From Trigonopsis variabilis (taxonomy: Eukaryota; Ascomycota; Trigonopsidomycetes; Trigonopsidales; Trigonopsidaceae): a stretch of 64,000 bases of DNA. A program made the position numbers and the translations under genes. The notes below the pieces were generated by a model that ran no database searches, had not been told where the DNA came from, and worked only from the letters and a program-made list of their open reading frames with translations. Location of the stretch: positions 476,501 to 540,500 of the forward strand of contig PPXM03000005.1 of NCBI GenBank assembly GCA_003707065.3, in the 5' to 3' direction. Of this stretch, positions 22,032 through 32,469 are shown piece after piece; position 1 is the first letter of the stretch; each line of letters opens with the position of its first letter.

Positions 22032-24770
22032 CTATACTAGCTCAAACTGGAGCCGTCCTCCAAACCGTTTCAAAACTCCTTGCCCAATGCTCTCCTCAAC
22101 ATCCATAACGATACTGTCCCATTCTCTGGACAATTCTGACTCTCCATGCTCCTCTTTTCCCGTTTCAACCAGATATTTGATCCACCTGGCTAGCCTCTCT
22201 ACCCGGCTCATATCATGCTCCTTAACAACAGTCTCGTAGATGTATCTAATCAACTCGAGCCTATCTTCCTCTCTGGGTCCATATACCCACTCCTGTTTCA
22301 CCCATTTTGTCATCAAGTCTCGTACATCATCCATTGTATACTTTCCTCCAAGATTCGTCACAGGAGGTACACCAAACTCTAGGCTATGTAGGTTTGCCTT
22401 GCCTTTGGTCCAGCTGTACGCTGCTGTTTCGCTTTTCTGGCTCAACTCGCCCAGAAAGTTTCTCCGAGTTTGGGTCGCCATTTCTTCCAAGACTGTCCGG
22501 TTCATCTGCGGCGCTCGACTGCCATCTCGCCGCCGTTCTTCGTAAGCTGCTCGTAACTCTGTTTGGATACTATGCGGAAGATTCTCAAACACCTCAGCAT
22601 CAAGCTGTGAATATGAAGGCAACGATACTGCCAGTGGTGACTTGTCTAGATCTGGCTGACTTGGCTCAGCAGCGGAAATCTGGCTGAGATGCGGAGATGC
22701 AAAGATGGCATCGAGCTGACTGTCACTCATTGCCTCAAGTTGAGCGAGAAAACCATACGACTCGGTACGAGTAGCTAACTCACGGCTATTATGCTCTTTC
22801 TTAGGCTCAAACGCCAACGTCTGCACCTCTTGAGGTCGTCCCAGTTTGGTTAATTGAATGGCAATACCGCGCAACTCGGGTATGTCGCAGATCAGCTGCT
22901 TGATTAGACCTTTGGTCTGACGGCTGATCACCTCGATCGAATCCGTACAGATACCAAGATTCACAGTCTTGGAAAAAGCCTCGCAGCGCCCCATCCCCAT
23001 AAACTTTTCAGGAGCAAATGGTTCATCTTTAGCACGGCAATATATTTTAACAGTCAGACAAGAACCACCCTTGGAGATTTTAGTCAGCCGGTTATGAAGC
23101 TCTTCGGCCATGAGCACGATAAAGCCATCCAACTGATCCTGCTCGACAAATCTTATTCCATAATTGATCTCGACACTGACGCTTTTACGAGGTCTTGAAA
23201 GTTCGAGTCTGGAAGAGTCAATTCCACGAGCGAAATTGAACAATTTCTCGCCCGTCTTGGCTCCGAATTCTTCACACAACTGCCGTTCATCGATCTCCCT
23301 TAGGTCTCCAATTGTAAGAACTCCAAACTGCCGTTCCAGTCTAGATCTAATGCTATAACCCACTCCCGGTAAATCATCGACCATGAAGCTGCCAAGGATG
23401 TCAGTTGAATCGATATTCAGTCGGTATTGGCCATTTGGTTTAGCTTTCCTTAGCGCCAGCTTTGCGAGTAAAACGTTGGATCCGACACCTATACTGGCAT
23501 GGCACCCCGTGGCATCATGAACCTTAGCCCTCATCTGCGTCGCTAGATCCATTATTGCAGATTCATCCTGGACCAATGAAGTTACATCAATAAGCATTTC
23601 GTCTACCGAGACCGGCTGGATCATGTCGGGGTTAAACGATAATATGATTTTGTAAAACAATCGAGACACATGTTCATAAGTCGTGAAATCGTGAGGCAAG
23701 ACTATCAATTCCGGACATAACTGTCGAGCTCTTCCCATCCACATTCCATTTTTGACGCCCTTGGCTCGTGCGGCATAGTTGCAGCTGCTGATCTCAGCAC
23801 TGTTGCCTGAAGAGCTGCTAACACAGACGCATTTGTCACGAAGCTCCGGTCTAGACAGCAAAACGACAGAAACAAAAAACGAATCGAAATCAATATGAAA
23901 AATTACTTTGGATCGTGAAGATGACTGGTCTTCCAAGGGTTCAACGGTCGTCTTTGAGTCAGGAGCCTCACTGTCGGGGTCGCGCTTGACGATCTGACAA
24001 GTGTAGTCGGCCAATTCGGCCTGGATCTCGGCTTTCCATGTACTCAGATGATGCAATCGGGAACTTCTATAGAAATTGTTCAGAAAGTCGGGATCAACAG
24101 CGGTATGTTTGCGTAATTCTGGATCATTCAGTATCGTGGTATTATACTCAAGGGCACTAGTAGGTTTTTTCGGCTTTTTATTAAGTGTCCTCACTGGTTT
24201 CACGGTAGGACGAAAATTCAAGGCAGTTTGACCATGTTTTGCATTTAGAGCGCTATAATCCGACCATGGGAGCTTCGTCTGCGCTGATACGCAATCAACT
24301 ACCCATTCAGGCCGTACCACCTTGTAATTCTTGAACTCGGCTTGCTTCCGAGGGGTCAGTAGACTGGCAACTATATGAGTAACCGCCGTTTTCCCCGTTA
24401 GATGTTGAACAAATACTCCGCCATGGGAGACAACCAATCGACGGATCTCATGCAGCCCAGGTCGGGTATATCCATTGACATAGATCACACAATCTTTAAA
24501 GATACTCTGAGATTTCCCTTGGGCTATGGCTTCACCGCGTATCTCGGCATCTGCATGTTGCAGCTTGATCCTCTTGTTCGTCATATAAGCCCCAAAGTCT
24601 CCATATTCATGTTCTTCATATTCAGGACCTTCCTCTGCTGCTTCTATCTGCTGAGCCCATCCTGCAGCCTTTGTCTTGGGCTCGCTCATCGAGCTTATGG
24701 GCAAGCTATGAAGTCTTGAGTTCAGTCCCTGGCAACCACGATCACCATCTGAACAGGCTGCACCAAGCAT
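22032..24770 (-). CDS. REV1: DNA repair polymerase Rev1 (Y family)
   Basis: Single-exon protein of 912 residues. It contains an N-terminal BRCT domain (about 88-175, with VSHGGVFVQ), the Y-family catalytic motifs HIDFDSFFVSV (first Asp about residue 294) and VSVDEMLIDVT (about 387), the little-finger region, two UBM-like ubiquitin-binding stretches including ENLPHSIQTELR, and a C-terminal domain that in other species binds Rev7 and other Y-family polymerases. Rev1 is a deoxycytidyl transferase that organises translesion synthesis. The segment EYGDFGAYMTNKRIKLQ just before BRCT is conserved in fungal Rev1. A second Met at 24689 (MSEPKTKAAGWAQ) gives a more typical start; the 27 residues before it may be untranslated. 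Convergent with ZIM17 (125 bp). Confidence 0.94.
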   Translation of the reverse strand: MLGAACSDGDRGCQGLNSRLHSLPISSMSEPKTKAAGWAQQIEAAEEGPEYEEHEYGDFGAYMTNKRIKLQHADAEIRGEAIAQGKSQSIFKDCVIYVNGYTRPGLHEIRRLVVSHGGVFVQHLTGKTAVTHIVASLLTPRKQAEFKNYKVVRPEWVVDCVSAQTKLPWSDYSALNAKHGQTALNFRPTVKPVRTLNKKPKKPTSALEYNTTILNDPELRKHTAVDPDFLNNFYRSSRLHHLSTWKAEIQAELADYTCQIVKRDPDSEAPDSKTTVEPLEDQSSSRSKVIFHIDFDSFFVSVVLLSRPELRDKCVCVSSSSGNSAEISSCNYAARAKGVKNGMWMGRARQLCPELIVLPHDFTTYEHVSRLFYKIILSFNPDMIQPVSVDEMLIDVTSLVQDESAIMDLATQMRAKVHDATGCHASIGVGSNVLLAKLALRKAKPNGQYRLNIDSTDILGSFMVDDLPGVGYSIRSRLERQFGVLTIGDLREIDERQLCEEFGAKTGEKLFNFARGIDSSRLELSRPRKSVSVEINYGIRFVEQDQLDGFIVLMAEELHNRLTKISKGGSCLTVKIYCRAKDEPFAPEKFMGMGRCEAFSKTVNLGICTDSIEVISRQTKGLIKQLICDIPELRGIAIQLTKLGRPQEVQTLAFEPKKEHNSRELATRTESYGFLAQLEAMSDSQLDAIFASPHLSQISAAEPSQPDLDKSPLAVSLPSYSQLDAEVFENLPHSIQTELRAAYEERRRDGSRAPQMNRTVLEEMATQTRRNFLGELSQKSETAAYSWTKGKANLHSLEFGVPPVTNLGGKYTMDDVRDLMTKWVKQEWVYGPREEDRLELIRYIYETVVKEHDMSRVERLARWIKYLVETGKEEHGESELSREWDSIVMDVEESIGQGVLKRFGGRLQFELV

Positions 24771-25518
24771 GTCTACAAGAGCTCAAAGTAAGCTAAAACC
24801 ATCAAAGGAGTCCTTGCTAAACATGAACGTTCTTTCTACAGAGTCGACATATTAAGCTTTCTTGAATTGACCAATCAATCTCTACGTCATTGGTTGACCA
24901 AAGTCTCGCTCGAAAGTGAGCTCACATTCGCTATTGTTTGGATGATTAGCTCTCCAAGTCATAATATCTGCATTTGTTCTCCTTGGAGCAATATGGTACT
25001 CAACTAACTTACCAAGCCCACGTTTGTTGACATTACAGCCGTTGGGATGTTTACGTACCTTGCTGTAACCGAATATCATGTCCTTTTTATTCTGGACTGA
25101 GGTTGTTACCGGCGAATAATCACAGAGTAAGCATATCCTATTTTACTTCCAAGTGCATTTTTAAATAGACCCGTCAACGAGTCAAGTCATTTGATAATCA
25201 TCGCGATCATCTGTTGACCATTCACGAAACAAGGTGGCCTGCAGGTGGGACCTATTGCGACGGTTCGTAACATGTCCTAATCGACTCACTGCAGTGTAGG
25301 ATTCATGGTATTTGTGAAGATACGGTCATGTCCTGTAAGCTGGAACATATATTTCCAATTATGGAGACAAATAAGAACTAAAGAACAGTGCAGTATGATA
25401 TTATATCATAGGCATACGGTAATATGGCGCTGGAACCTGTATCATTTGGGAGTTTGGTTACCCGGGCGACTAAAAAATTTTCCCAACTTAGCCGCATTCT
25501 CGTCTCTTTCCTTTCATC
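24771..25518. other. Divergent upstream region REV1 / FKBP
   Basis: About 750 bp between divergent starts. One minus-strand frame (24882-25079, 65 codons) includes donor-like GTACGT and GTAAGT sites but no homology I can name, so it is not called a gene. The rest shows nothing. Confidence 0.35.
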
Positions 25519-26790
25519 ATGTCATACTATCCTATTCAAAGCTATAGTTGCAAAGTCCACCCCGGTGAGGATTTGGTTGCGGCCATTCCTGATGATGTCC
25601 CATATTCTGTGCGGATCTCTATTGCCGCTTTGGACCCAGTTACCGCTGATAAAGATGCTACTCCTAGTACTCTTTCTTTAGTTAAGGATGACTTTGCGCC
25701 CAATTTGATCTTTAATGACTCGGATTCTGAGTATGACTTTGAAGAAAGCAGTGATGATGAATCCGCTTCTTCCACTTCAGGCGAAGAAGATGCCGAAATG
25801 GACGGTATCGAAGCAAAAGGAGAGGATGAGAGCGGGGATCAACAAGACAGCGAAGATGAGGACGACGACGAGGACGACGAGGATGATGACGAAGCCGATT
25901 TCGACATTGACTCTACCATTATCTGCACTCTCGGCCCCAAGATCCAATATCAACAGGCTCTCGACCTTGTCATCCATCCCGGTGAGAACGTCCATTTTGT
26001 CGTCAACGGATCTTATGCTATCCATCTCTCTGGTAACTATATTGTTCCCAATGATGTCGAAGACTCCGACCTCGACCCTGAAGACGAAATTGAATATGAC
26101 CTGTCCCCTGATGAGCTGGTCGAGTATCTCTCTGACTCTGAAGATAGCCTTGACGATATCGAGGTGGACGATGATGATGAGGATGATAGAATTGCTAGAA
26201 TAGAAGAAATCGTGGAGGTTGAGGAGGAGGACGACGACGAGGAACCAGAGCCTGCGAAACCTGCCAAAGCTGCCATTAAATCTTCCAAAAAGAGCAAGAA
26301 ACATGCAGCCGAGGAGCCTGATCTCGACACCTTGATTGAAAATGAGTCAAAGCCCAAGAGCAAGAAACAAAAGACTGAAAAGGCCGAGAAGAATGGAAAA
26401 GCCGAGAAGAAGAGTGTCGACTTCAAAGAGGACTTAGAACAGGGCCCTAGTCCCAAGACAAACAAACTAGAAGGTGGCGTCACCATTGAAGACCGAATAA
26501 CAGGCTCTGGTCCTGTAGCCAAGAATGGAAAGAGAGTTTCTGTGCGCTACTCTGGAAAGCTCCTTAACGGTAAGGTCTTTGATTCCAACACCAAGGGCAA
26601 GCCGTTCTCCTTTACTCTTGGTAAGGGTGAAGTTATCAAAGGTTGGGATATCGGTGTCAAGGGCATGGCTGTTGGAGGCCAACGAAGAATCAATATTCCT
26701 GCTGCTTTGGCCTATGGCAGGACTGTCATGCCTGGCATTCCTTACAACAGTGATCTGGTTTTCGATGTTAAACTGCTCAGCGTCAACTAA
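25519..26790 (+). CDS. Nucleolar FKBP-type prolyl isomerase (Fpr3/Fpr4 type)
   Basis: Single-exon, 423 residues. Three parts are clear: an N-terminal nucleoplasmin-like beta domain (about 1-75, [12 protein letters not shown], and a second part around [16 protein letters not shown]) split by an acidic D/E/S run (about 80-125), a second acidic run followed by Lys-rich nuclear signals (about 200-305), and a C-terminal FKBP domain (about 318-423, with [37 protein letters not shown] and IPAALAYG). Fpr3/Fpr4 isomerise prolines in histone tails and act as histone chaperones in rDNA chromatin. FKBP drug-pocket residues (Tyr, Asp, Phe, Trp, Tyr) seem present. One gene here stands for the yeast Fpr3/Fpr4 pair; which it matches cannot be said. 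Confidence 0.94.
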   Translation: MSYYPIQSYSCKVHPGEDLVAAIPDDVPYSVRISIAALDPVTADKDATPSTLSLVKDDFAPNLIFNDSDSEYDFEESSDDESASSTSGEEDAEMDGIEAKGEDESGDQQDSEDEDDDEDDEDDDEADFDIDSTIICTLGPKIQYQQALDLVIHPGENVHFVVNGSYAIHLSGNYIVPNDVEDSDLDPEDEIEYDLSPDELVEYLSDSEDSLDDIEVDDDDEDDRIARIEEIVEVEEEDDDEEPEPAKPAKAAIKSSKKSKKHAAEEPDLDTLIENESKPKSKKQKTEKAEKNGKAEKKSVDFKEDLEQGPSPKTNKLEGGVTIEDRITGSGPVAKNGKRVSVRYSGKLLNGKVFDSNTKGKPFSFTLGKGEVIKGWDIGVKGMAVGGQRRINIPAALAYGRTVMPGIPYNSDLVFDVKLLSVN

Positions 26791-26938
26791 TCATGTATTT
26801 TTCTCTTTGCTTAGTCCAGGATCTCTGGAGTGGAAAAAAAGTTTTTGTTTCTATCAACCGTAATCAACACATTGTTTATCTAGCTTGTTCTACAATTAAA
26901 TGCAAAAATGGTCAGCAATTGTAATTTTCTCTCGGGAA

Positions 26939-27989
26939 TCAAGGGATTTTCATTAAAGTTTCTTCGACGACACTGGTCGGTTCTAGTTGATCACCGATTG
27001 TCAGCCATCCAGGGTGTACATTATGCTGTCTGCCAAATATCTCTAGTTTTCGGGCTCTAGGTCCCACAAGTCGATCAACGATGTCATAAATCTCGTCAGG
27101 CTTCCGCCCGGTTTCTCTAGTAGGAGCAACGATAACATCTACGTCTATCCCGCGGTTGATCCAGTCAGGATTGCCTTTCAATCTAGATGTGAGTGAGCAC
27201 AAAAAGAATACCACACCCGACCAAAAGATGCTCTTTGCTGTGGTTGATCCAGTGGCCTGTTCGCCCGGTACAGATTGTTCGACGTAATTGATTCGTCTTT
27301 ATCCAGATGATCTCATCCACGCATTTGTAACCCCAAGAAGCTAAGCATTGTCTACCTACTTCCATCGCTCTTCCTGTAACCCAGAGTAGAATGACGCCTT
27401 CCTTTTGAAGGACAGGGATATCTAGATGGAGCAGTGGGTTTTCATTGGGCGATCCATGATAAAGATTAGTGTGAGTGCCCCAAGCAGGATCGGCCATGAT
27501 GACAGCAAATTCACCCAAAAGAGATAAATTCAAGCGACTGACATCACATTTGATCCATTGAGGAGGAAGAGCGGTATTGTCTGTAGACGGTTCACCCCAC
27601 CAAGACGCAGATCTGATCTGATCCTTCGCTGGCTCAGAGAAACGACTCAGTATCTGGGAAACATTTGGATAAACTGTTTCATAATGGACATATTTGCATG
27701 ATCCCACTTTATGGCATGTGTCTAGATATGAGCAATCACCAAGACTAAGGTCAGTATGAGACTTTATGATAGCCTTGAAGTGTATTTTCCCCCAACAATG
27801 ACAAGACTCTTGGGGTCCAATTATCACAGGACAATACGGTATAAAGACTCGTTTCTTGGTCTGCTTCCTAGCTCGATCCATGATCAGATTCATCTTTGCT
27901 GTAGGTTGATGGATAAGCTCTTCAAGAATCTCCATACCCTGGGAAGCTAATTTAGTCATATATGAAGGATATTCCAAGAATTCGTCCAT
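26939..27989 (-). CDS. IME4: METTL3/Ime4-type mRNA m6A methyltransferase-like protein
   Basis: Exon 1 (27217-27989) and exon 2 (26939-27182) are joined by a 34-nt intron inside HLLVGLKGNPDW. The C-terminal MT-A70 domain matches METTL3 closely ([77 protein letters not shown]). It is preceded by the METTL3 zinc-finger region ([26 protein letters not shown]), with the first finger shortened. METTL3 methylates adenosine N6 in mRNA. The catalytic DPPW reads DPAW here (about residue 167). No ATG opens the frame above 27989, though the frame is open to about 28091; an upstream exon is likely, since METTL3 proteins are some 550-600 residues and this has about 338. So the N-terminus is incomplete or truncated. 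Confidence 0.85.
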
Positions 27990-28285
27990 TAACCTGCCAC
28001 GTGGATGTAAATGTGCTAGATAGCGAGTAAGACCAAACACTGGAAATTGATGGGAACAAGGTATATCAATCGATGAGACACTCGACCCGTGTCATCACGT
28101 ATTCATAGGTGAAACTCCACTTCTACTGGGTCATCAGCGCATCTCGACTGTAACGCCTCGACGGCTGGGGCTCCGTTAAAGGCAGCAACGTTAGTACGTT
28201 CCTGGCTTGTCCCAAATCATCATCACCGTTACCAGCCACTGCAATCGTCGACTGACTGAATTTCCCATTCATCATCTTGCTGTCA

Positions 28286-29268
28286 ATGCCCGAGAGTTCT
28301 TTTCCTAAGCTCTCGGAGCTGTGTCTGAAACAGTGTCAGATACATGCTAATAGTACGGTATTTCTCCCTCGATCTCTTCTAACTTAGAAATCTTTGATGT
28401 CGGCGATGCTGCTTACGACTTGGTCCGTCCCATTTTGTTTCGAGTCTCCCCTACTCAGCTTGTAAGTGTGAATGCCGCTTTTTTCTAACGACAGCTAACG
28501 ATCGAACGAAACTCTCCAGTATGTCTGTAAAATACCTATTTGACTAACTCCCAGCAAATCCGACCCCACACAGATGAAGTCTGGAGAGCCATTCTCAAGA
28601 AACAATTCCCCTCTAAACCGATTCCCGACCATGGATGCCGCAAAGCCTACATAAAATATGCTCGTGAACGAGAATCGCATCTCCAAGATGCCAGTTCACG
28701 TCTGCGACAATCGCTGGCCGCCATTCAAGAACAGAAGGCCAGTGCTAGAATCATCGCTTTGAACCATTTACCGGTCAAGCCAGGGTCCTATAGACGGTCC
28801 TGGGCTAATGGCGTGCCCTATAAGAAAGAAAGTGCCTTGCTTAAAAAGGCCAAAAAGGAAGCAGGGCAATATGGTCGCATTTTCTCTCCCAAAAATACAG
28901 CATTCGGACCAAATAATTATTCTAGGCCTCTTTCTCGCAGCCCTCAACGCCCTCTGATCCCTGTCAATCATTCCAATGCGAAAGTGTCCAAACTGACTAC
29001 CCGTCGCACCTTATCCAAAGATGCCTTGTCCCCACCTCATGATGACGATCTGGACTCTCTTTTTAATGAGTCTACTGATACAGCTGATGATTCGCCTCAA
29101 TCGCAACCGACCCCTTGTGAACCCTCACCAACCACCAAAGTCAGCAGCCCCTCAAAAGCATCTCCTCATGTATTGTCTTCAGTTACATCCAGGCCTATAC
29201 TCAAGCCCGCAATGAGCGCTCCTCGACAACGGAAAGAAGTCAGTGTCTTCATCCCAAAAAGAAAGTGA
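28286..29268 (+). CDS. ELA1: Elongin A
   Basis: Four exons, 28286-28352, 28388-28461, 28495-28518 and 28555-29268, with introns of 35, 33 and 36 nt, give 292 residues. The N-terminal part reads LSELCLKQCQIHAN, then FDVGDAAYDLVRPILFRVSP, then DEVWRAILKKQF, which is the elongin A signature including the BC-box/F-box-like region that binds elongin C. Exon 3 is only eight codons. The C-terminal half is a disordered Ser/Pro/basic tail. In yeast, Ela1-Elc1-Cul3 forms a ubiquitin ligase that removes stalled Rpb1; CUL3 lies about 7 kb upstream. The start lies about 300 bp from the start of the IME4-like gene on the other strand, and the genes probably share control sequence. Confidence 0.92.
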
Positions 29269-29337
29269 TGATAGTAATATGGGACTGGGTCTATTCTACC
29301 TGTGACATCTCGTGCTCTAATCTTACATACTTTCATA

Positions 29338-31056
29338 TCACCGTCTCCGCCGCTTTGTCTTCCTCTCTTCGTTGTCATCCTCCTCTTCCCAACGACCTTC
29401 AGCCCCCATATCGGTCTCGATTTCATATCCGTCATCCGTTTGGCTGGGTCGATTCAACGGTTTTATTCCCGCAGACTCGTCTTCCTCCTCTTCTGCATCA
29501 TGCACTTCATCGACCTCTGCGGCTGTAAGTGCATTGGATAAGATTCCTTCCTGTTGTACATTATGCGCCACTTTGGCTAGCCTAGAAGCCTTTTTCATGA
29601 TACCTGCCACGTCAATCATCGGCTTATCAAGCATCTCCTCGGATTTAGAAGAATCACCGAAATAATTGACCTTGCCAGCTTTTGGACGGGTTTCTTCTTC
29701 ATTGTCCTGTTCAAACGGGTCATAGTCTGAACCCGCATCAGAGAAGATGTCAGAGTCGTCTTGGGCGGATGTATGTACCTTTTCAGGTTCCGGGCTCGGG
29801 ATCGCAGCTGGACTTTTAACAGGTTCGGTGTCTCTGGGAGATTTAGGAGGTCTTCCAGAGCTGCTTATACTCGGTTCTTGAGCAGAGGCCACAGCGTGAT
29901 GTGAATGGGATTTCGTCGTGATTTCAGGCGCATTTGGGGGCGAAGCTGGTTCTGGACTTGATGGACGTATTCCTTCTGTGGGGTCAACAATCGCAAGCAT
30001 TTCCGTTGGTCTGGCATGAGCTTTTCCCTGATATAGGCTAGCGATCTGCTGTTTCTCCATAGCGCGACGATCAGACGATCTGCTGGATAGAGGCACAGAT
30101 TCTAAGAGCACCAGCTTGCTTTTCTTCTTGGCCTTTCCGTCTGCGTCTATCACAGTCTTGGTCTTTTTTATATACTTTTGACCATTCTTGATTACGATCT
30201 TTTCTGAGTCTGGCGGCTCCCTCTCTAAGCCGGGACGATCCAGAAGAGAGGCCGCCTTAGGTCCTTTATCTGTCTGTATGATGGGAACATTTCGTGCCTT
30301 GATCGTATCTGTGGGAGTGATTTGTTCGTAGTCTGTCGCACGGTTGTCCGGCTGCTTTTCACCTGAAGTTCGATGCTCTGCGTCATTGTAGTTGTCTTCT
30401 TTGTTGAATGGTCTTTCTTCCGTTTTACTTTCAGCGTTTGGCGCTTCCTGCGGCGTCTCAGCTTTGCGTCCAAAGGGTCGGAATTTGGCTTTAGGGTTTT
30501 GCCGTTTCTGCTTCTCTTGCTGCTTTTTGCGTAGTTGAGCTAAAAGTTCCGACCTAGATATTGTAGGTTGATCCGACACCTGAGATTCCAGAGCCTCTTC
30601 CAGAAGATCGTCCACTTCCTGTGGCTCTTCTTCGTCTTCTTCCTTGCTTTTCAGATCAACGAGGACGTCTTCTCCTCGTTTTGTTCGTTCAAGTAGTTTA
30701 TAGTCCAGACCTCTGACCAGATGAGTCTGGTCAATTGTTCCTCCTAGCCGTTTGGACAGATCGTAAAGATACTTTGACTCCTCTTTGGAGAGCTCCGACG
30801 AATGAATTCTATTCTCTAGAACTGCGATCATTCGATCTCTTGTATCTCGAGACAGGCTATCTCTATCTTTGTCCTCCTGTAGCCTCCTGACTAACGCCCG
30901 GTCAGTATACTGGGTCCCAGCCACTGTGGGTGGGATGGTCTTCGTATTCTGATCATTGTTTGAGGCCTGTCGTCCGCTCTCCTTCTGCTCGGTGCTTTCT
31001 TTCGATAATCTCTGTCTTTTTTCCTCTACGAGTAGCCTGAATTGGTCATTGTTCAT
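29338..31056 (-). CDS. RED/IK (SMU-2)-like splicing factor
   Basis: The protein begins MNNDQFRLLVEEKRQRL, the usual RED start; an upstream in-frame ATG at 31200 would add 48 unrelated residues and is not preferred. Next come TQYTDRALVRRLQ (the RED-N YRDRAxERR block), then LGGTIDQTHLVRGLDYKLLE, equivalent to GGDxEHTHLVKGLDxALL in animals and plants. The rest (about 572 residues in all) is low-complexity: acidic stretches, KQQEKQKRQ and a long Ser/Pro region, ending in basic KRRRR. RED with SMU1 is needed for spliceosome activation at the B complex, so its presence fits a genome with many very short introns. It converges on ELA1 with 69 bp between stops. Confidence 0.85.
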   Translation of the reverse strand: MNNDQFRLLVEEKRQRLSKESTEQKESGRQASNNDQNTKTIPPTVAGTQYTDRALVRRLQEDKDRDSLSRDTRDRMIAVLENRIHSSELSKEESKYLYDLSKRLGGTIDQTHLVRGLDYKLLERTKRGEDVLVDLKSKEEDEEEPQEVDDLLEEALESQVSDQPTISRSELLAQLRKKQQEKQKRQNPKAKFRPFGRKAETPQEAPNAESKTEERPFNKEDNYNDAEHRTSGEKQPDNRATDYEQITPTDTIKARNVPIIQTDKGPKAASLLDRPGLEREPPDSEKIVIKNGQKYIKKTKTVIDADGKAKKKSKLVLLESVPLSSRSSDRRAMEKQQIASLYQGKAHARPTEMLAIVDPTEGIRPSSPEPASPPNAPEITTKSHSHHAVASAQEPSISSSGRPPKSPRDTEPVKSPAAIPSPEPEKVHTSAQDDSDIFSDAGSDYDPFEQDNEEETRPKAGKVNYFGDSSKSEEMLDKPMIDVAGIMKKASRLAKVAHNVQQEGILSNALTAAEVDEVHDAEEEEDESAGIKPLNRPSQTDDGYEIETDMGAEGRWEEEDDNEERKTKRRRR

Positions 31057-31478
31057 GAGGAGTACAAGACGCGAGTGTTGCTTATGGAGTTTGTCGATAC
31101 AGCCAAGGAAATTTATGGCTAGACGAGGAGCCACGGTATCTAAGCTCTCTAAGTTATACAAAATGGAGAAACATTGTAAATAGTCAGCATCTATCCACAA
31201 GTATAGTACATTGGTACACTGTAGATGGATCTTCTACTGGGAAAAAGAGTAGCGTGAAGGGTGACCATAGTTCAGTCGACAGACACAAACACTGCGAACC
31301 TACAGGAACCAACTGGGTGACAGAGACATTACTGTTAACAAACGTCTCGGCAGGAAGTGCTCTACGCCTATTGCACTTCATACGCTGTCGGTTGGAGTCC
31401 CTTTGCGATGAAGTCTGTCTCACTAGGGCCGTAGCATCACCACAGCACAACGGTCAACTCACGCCTAGTTCCCCGGCC

Positions 31479-32213
31479 ATGGAAAATGAAACATTAGTGC
31501 GCCAGCGGGTGATCACGTCGGATTTATCATTGCGACGAGTTGTGAATCGGATCCATGGGCTGACACAACTACCACTACTTGATGATTTAGCTGAACTGAA
31601 GAAGCGCCGAGATGCGTTAATGTTGGAGATATCCTTATTCTCGTTAGGACTGGAGCGAGTTGGCCATGTTGATCATGTTGCCACGGCCGAAAAGCAAGCC
31701 TATATACATACGCAAGACGAGCATCCAGAGAAAAAGAGAAAGGCGGAAGAACTGACCCAAGCATTGGAGGAAGAATACAAGGAAGCCAAGGCGGTCCGGA
31801 TGTACAAAGCCAAAGTGAACCAGCTGGTCGATGAGATGGAGGGCAGTGGGCCAGCTAAATTACTGGATGTACCCAAACCAAGTGGCATAGCATTAGATCT
31901 TCCAGTCGAGGCAGTGAAAGAGTCCAATCAACGGATCGAGGCCGAGATCCGTCAGCTCGACCGCCAATCCAAGGTATTTGAGGATTCATGGGAAACCAGA
32001 AAACGTTGGTTCGATGAGCTCTACGGCAATCTCGAAAAGTTACAAGCGCAGCTTGCTGAAGAACGGCTGGAACAGGAACGGCGGCTGGAAGGCGACGAGG
32101 ACGAGGGCGAGGGTGATGATGAAGGAGATGACGAAGGAGATGAACAAACAGATGGGCAAGCAGACGAAGAGGCAGACAGAAATGGAGATAAGGAGGACAA
32201 GCAAGAGGAGTAG
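31479..32213 (+). CDS. THO complex subunit 7 (THOC7)-like protein
   Basis: A 244-residue, mostly helical protein. The opening NETLVRQRVITSDLSLRRVVNRIH and the following KKRRDALMLEISLFSLGLER resemble the Tho7/Mft1 motif in fungal THO complex subunits; the middle is coiled coil and the last 50 residues are an acidic D/E/G-rich run. THO couples transcription elongation to mRNA export. I recognise the N-terminal pattern but the family is weakly conserved, so a different coiled-coil nuclear protein is possible. The start at 31479 follows a CC-rich leader; a longer open frame upstream lacks conserved content and overlaps the RED promoter. Its 3' end converges on CDC25. Confidence 0.62.
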   Translation: MENETLVRQRVITSDLSLRRVVNRIHGLTQLPLLDDLAELKKRRDALMLEISLFSLGLERVGHVDHVATAEKQAYIHTQDEHPEKKRKAEELTQALEEEYKEAKAVRMYKAKVNQLVDEMEGSGPAKLLDVPKPSGIALDLPVEAVKESNQRIEAEIRQLDRQSKVFEDSWETRKRWFDELYGNLEKLQAQLAEERLEQERRLEGDEDEGEGDDEGDDEGDEQTDGQADEEADRNGDKEDKQEE

Positions 32214-32469
32214 AGAAGCAGACTTGCACAAAGAAGAACAAGCTGATATTGGAAATAAGGCTGTGATGCCAGTAAATACTGGATAGCCTGGTAATTGGTA
32301 CCAGACGAAGACATGTACTATAAACTGAGCTATAGAGCTCTTTACGCCCTTGCTTCTTTGTAAACATGCACAGCCTAGTCTACGTCAAGGACCATACGAT
32401 CAGAGAATGACTAAAAAAGTACAAAATGTCCGCGCCGATGCTTCACCTCCTTATCTTCCAAAATGCAAA

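Noticed and set aside
24882-25079. 65-codon minus-strand frame between REV1 and the FKBP gene
   Set aside because: It contains donor-like sites but no family match I can support; it may be an untranslated leader of REV1.
26140-26260. GA-rich repeat-like sequence in the FKBP gene
   Set aside because: It is the coding sequence of an acidic D/E run, not an independent repeat.
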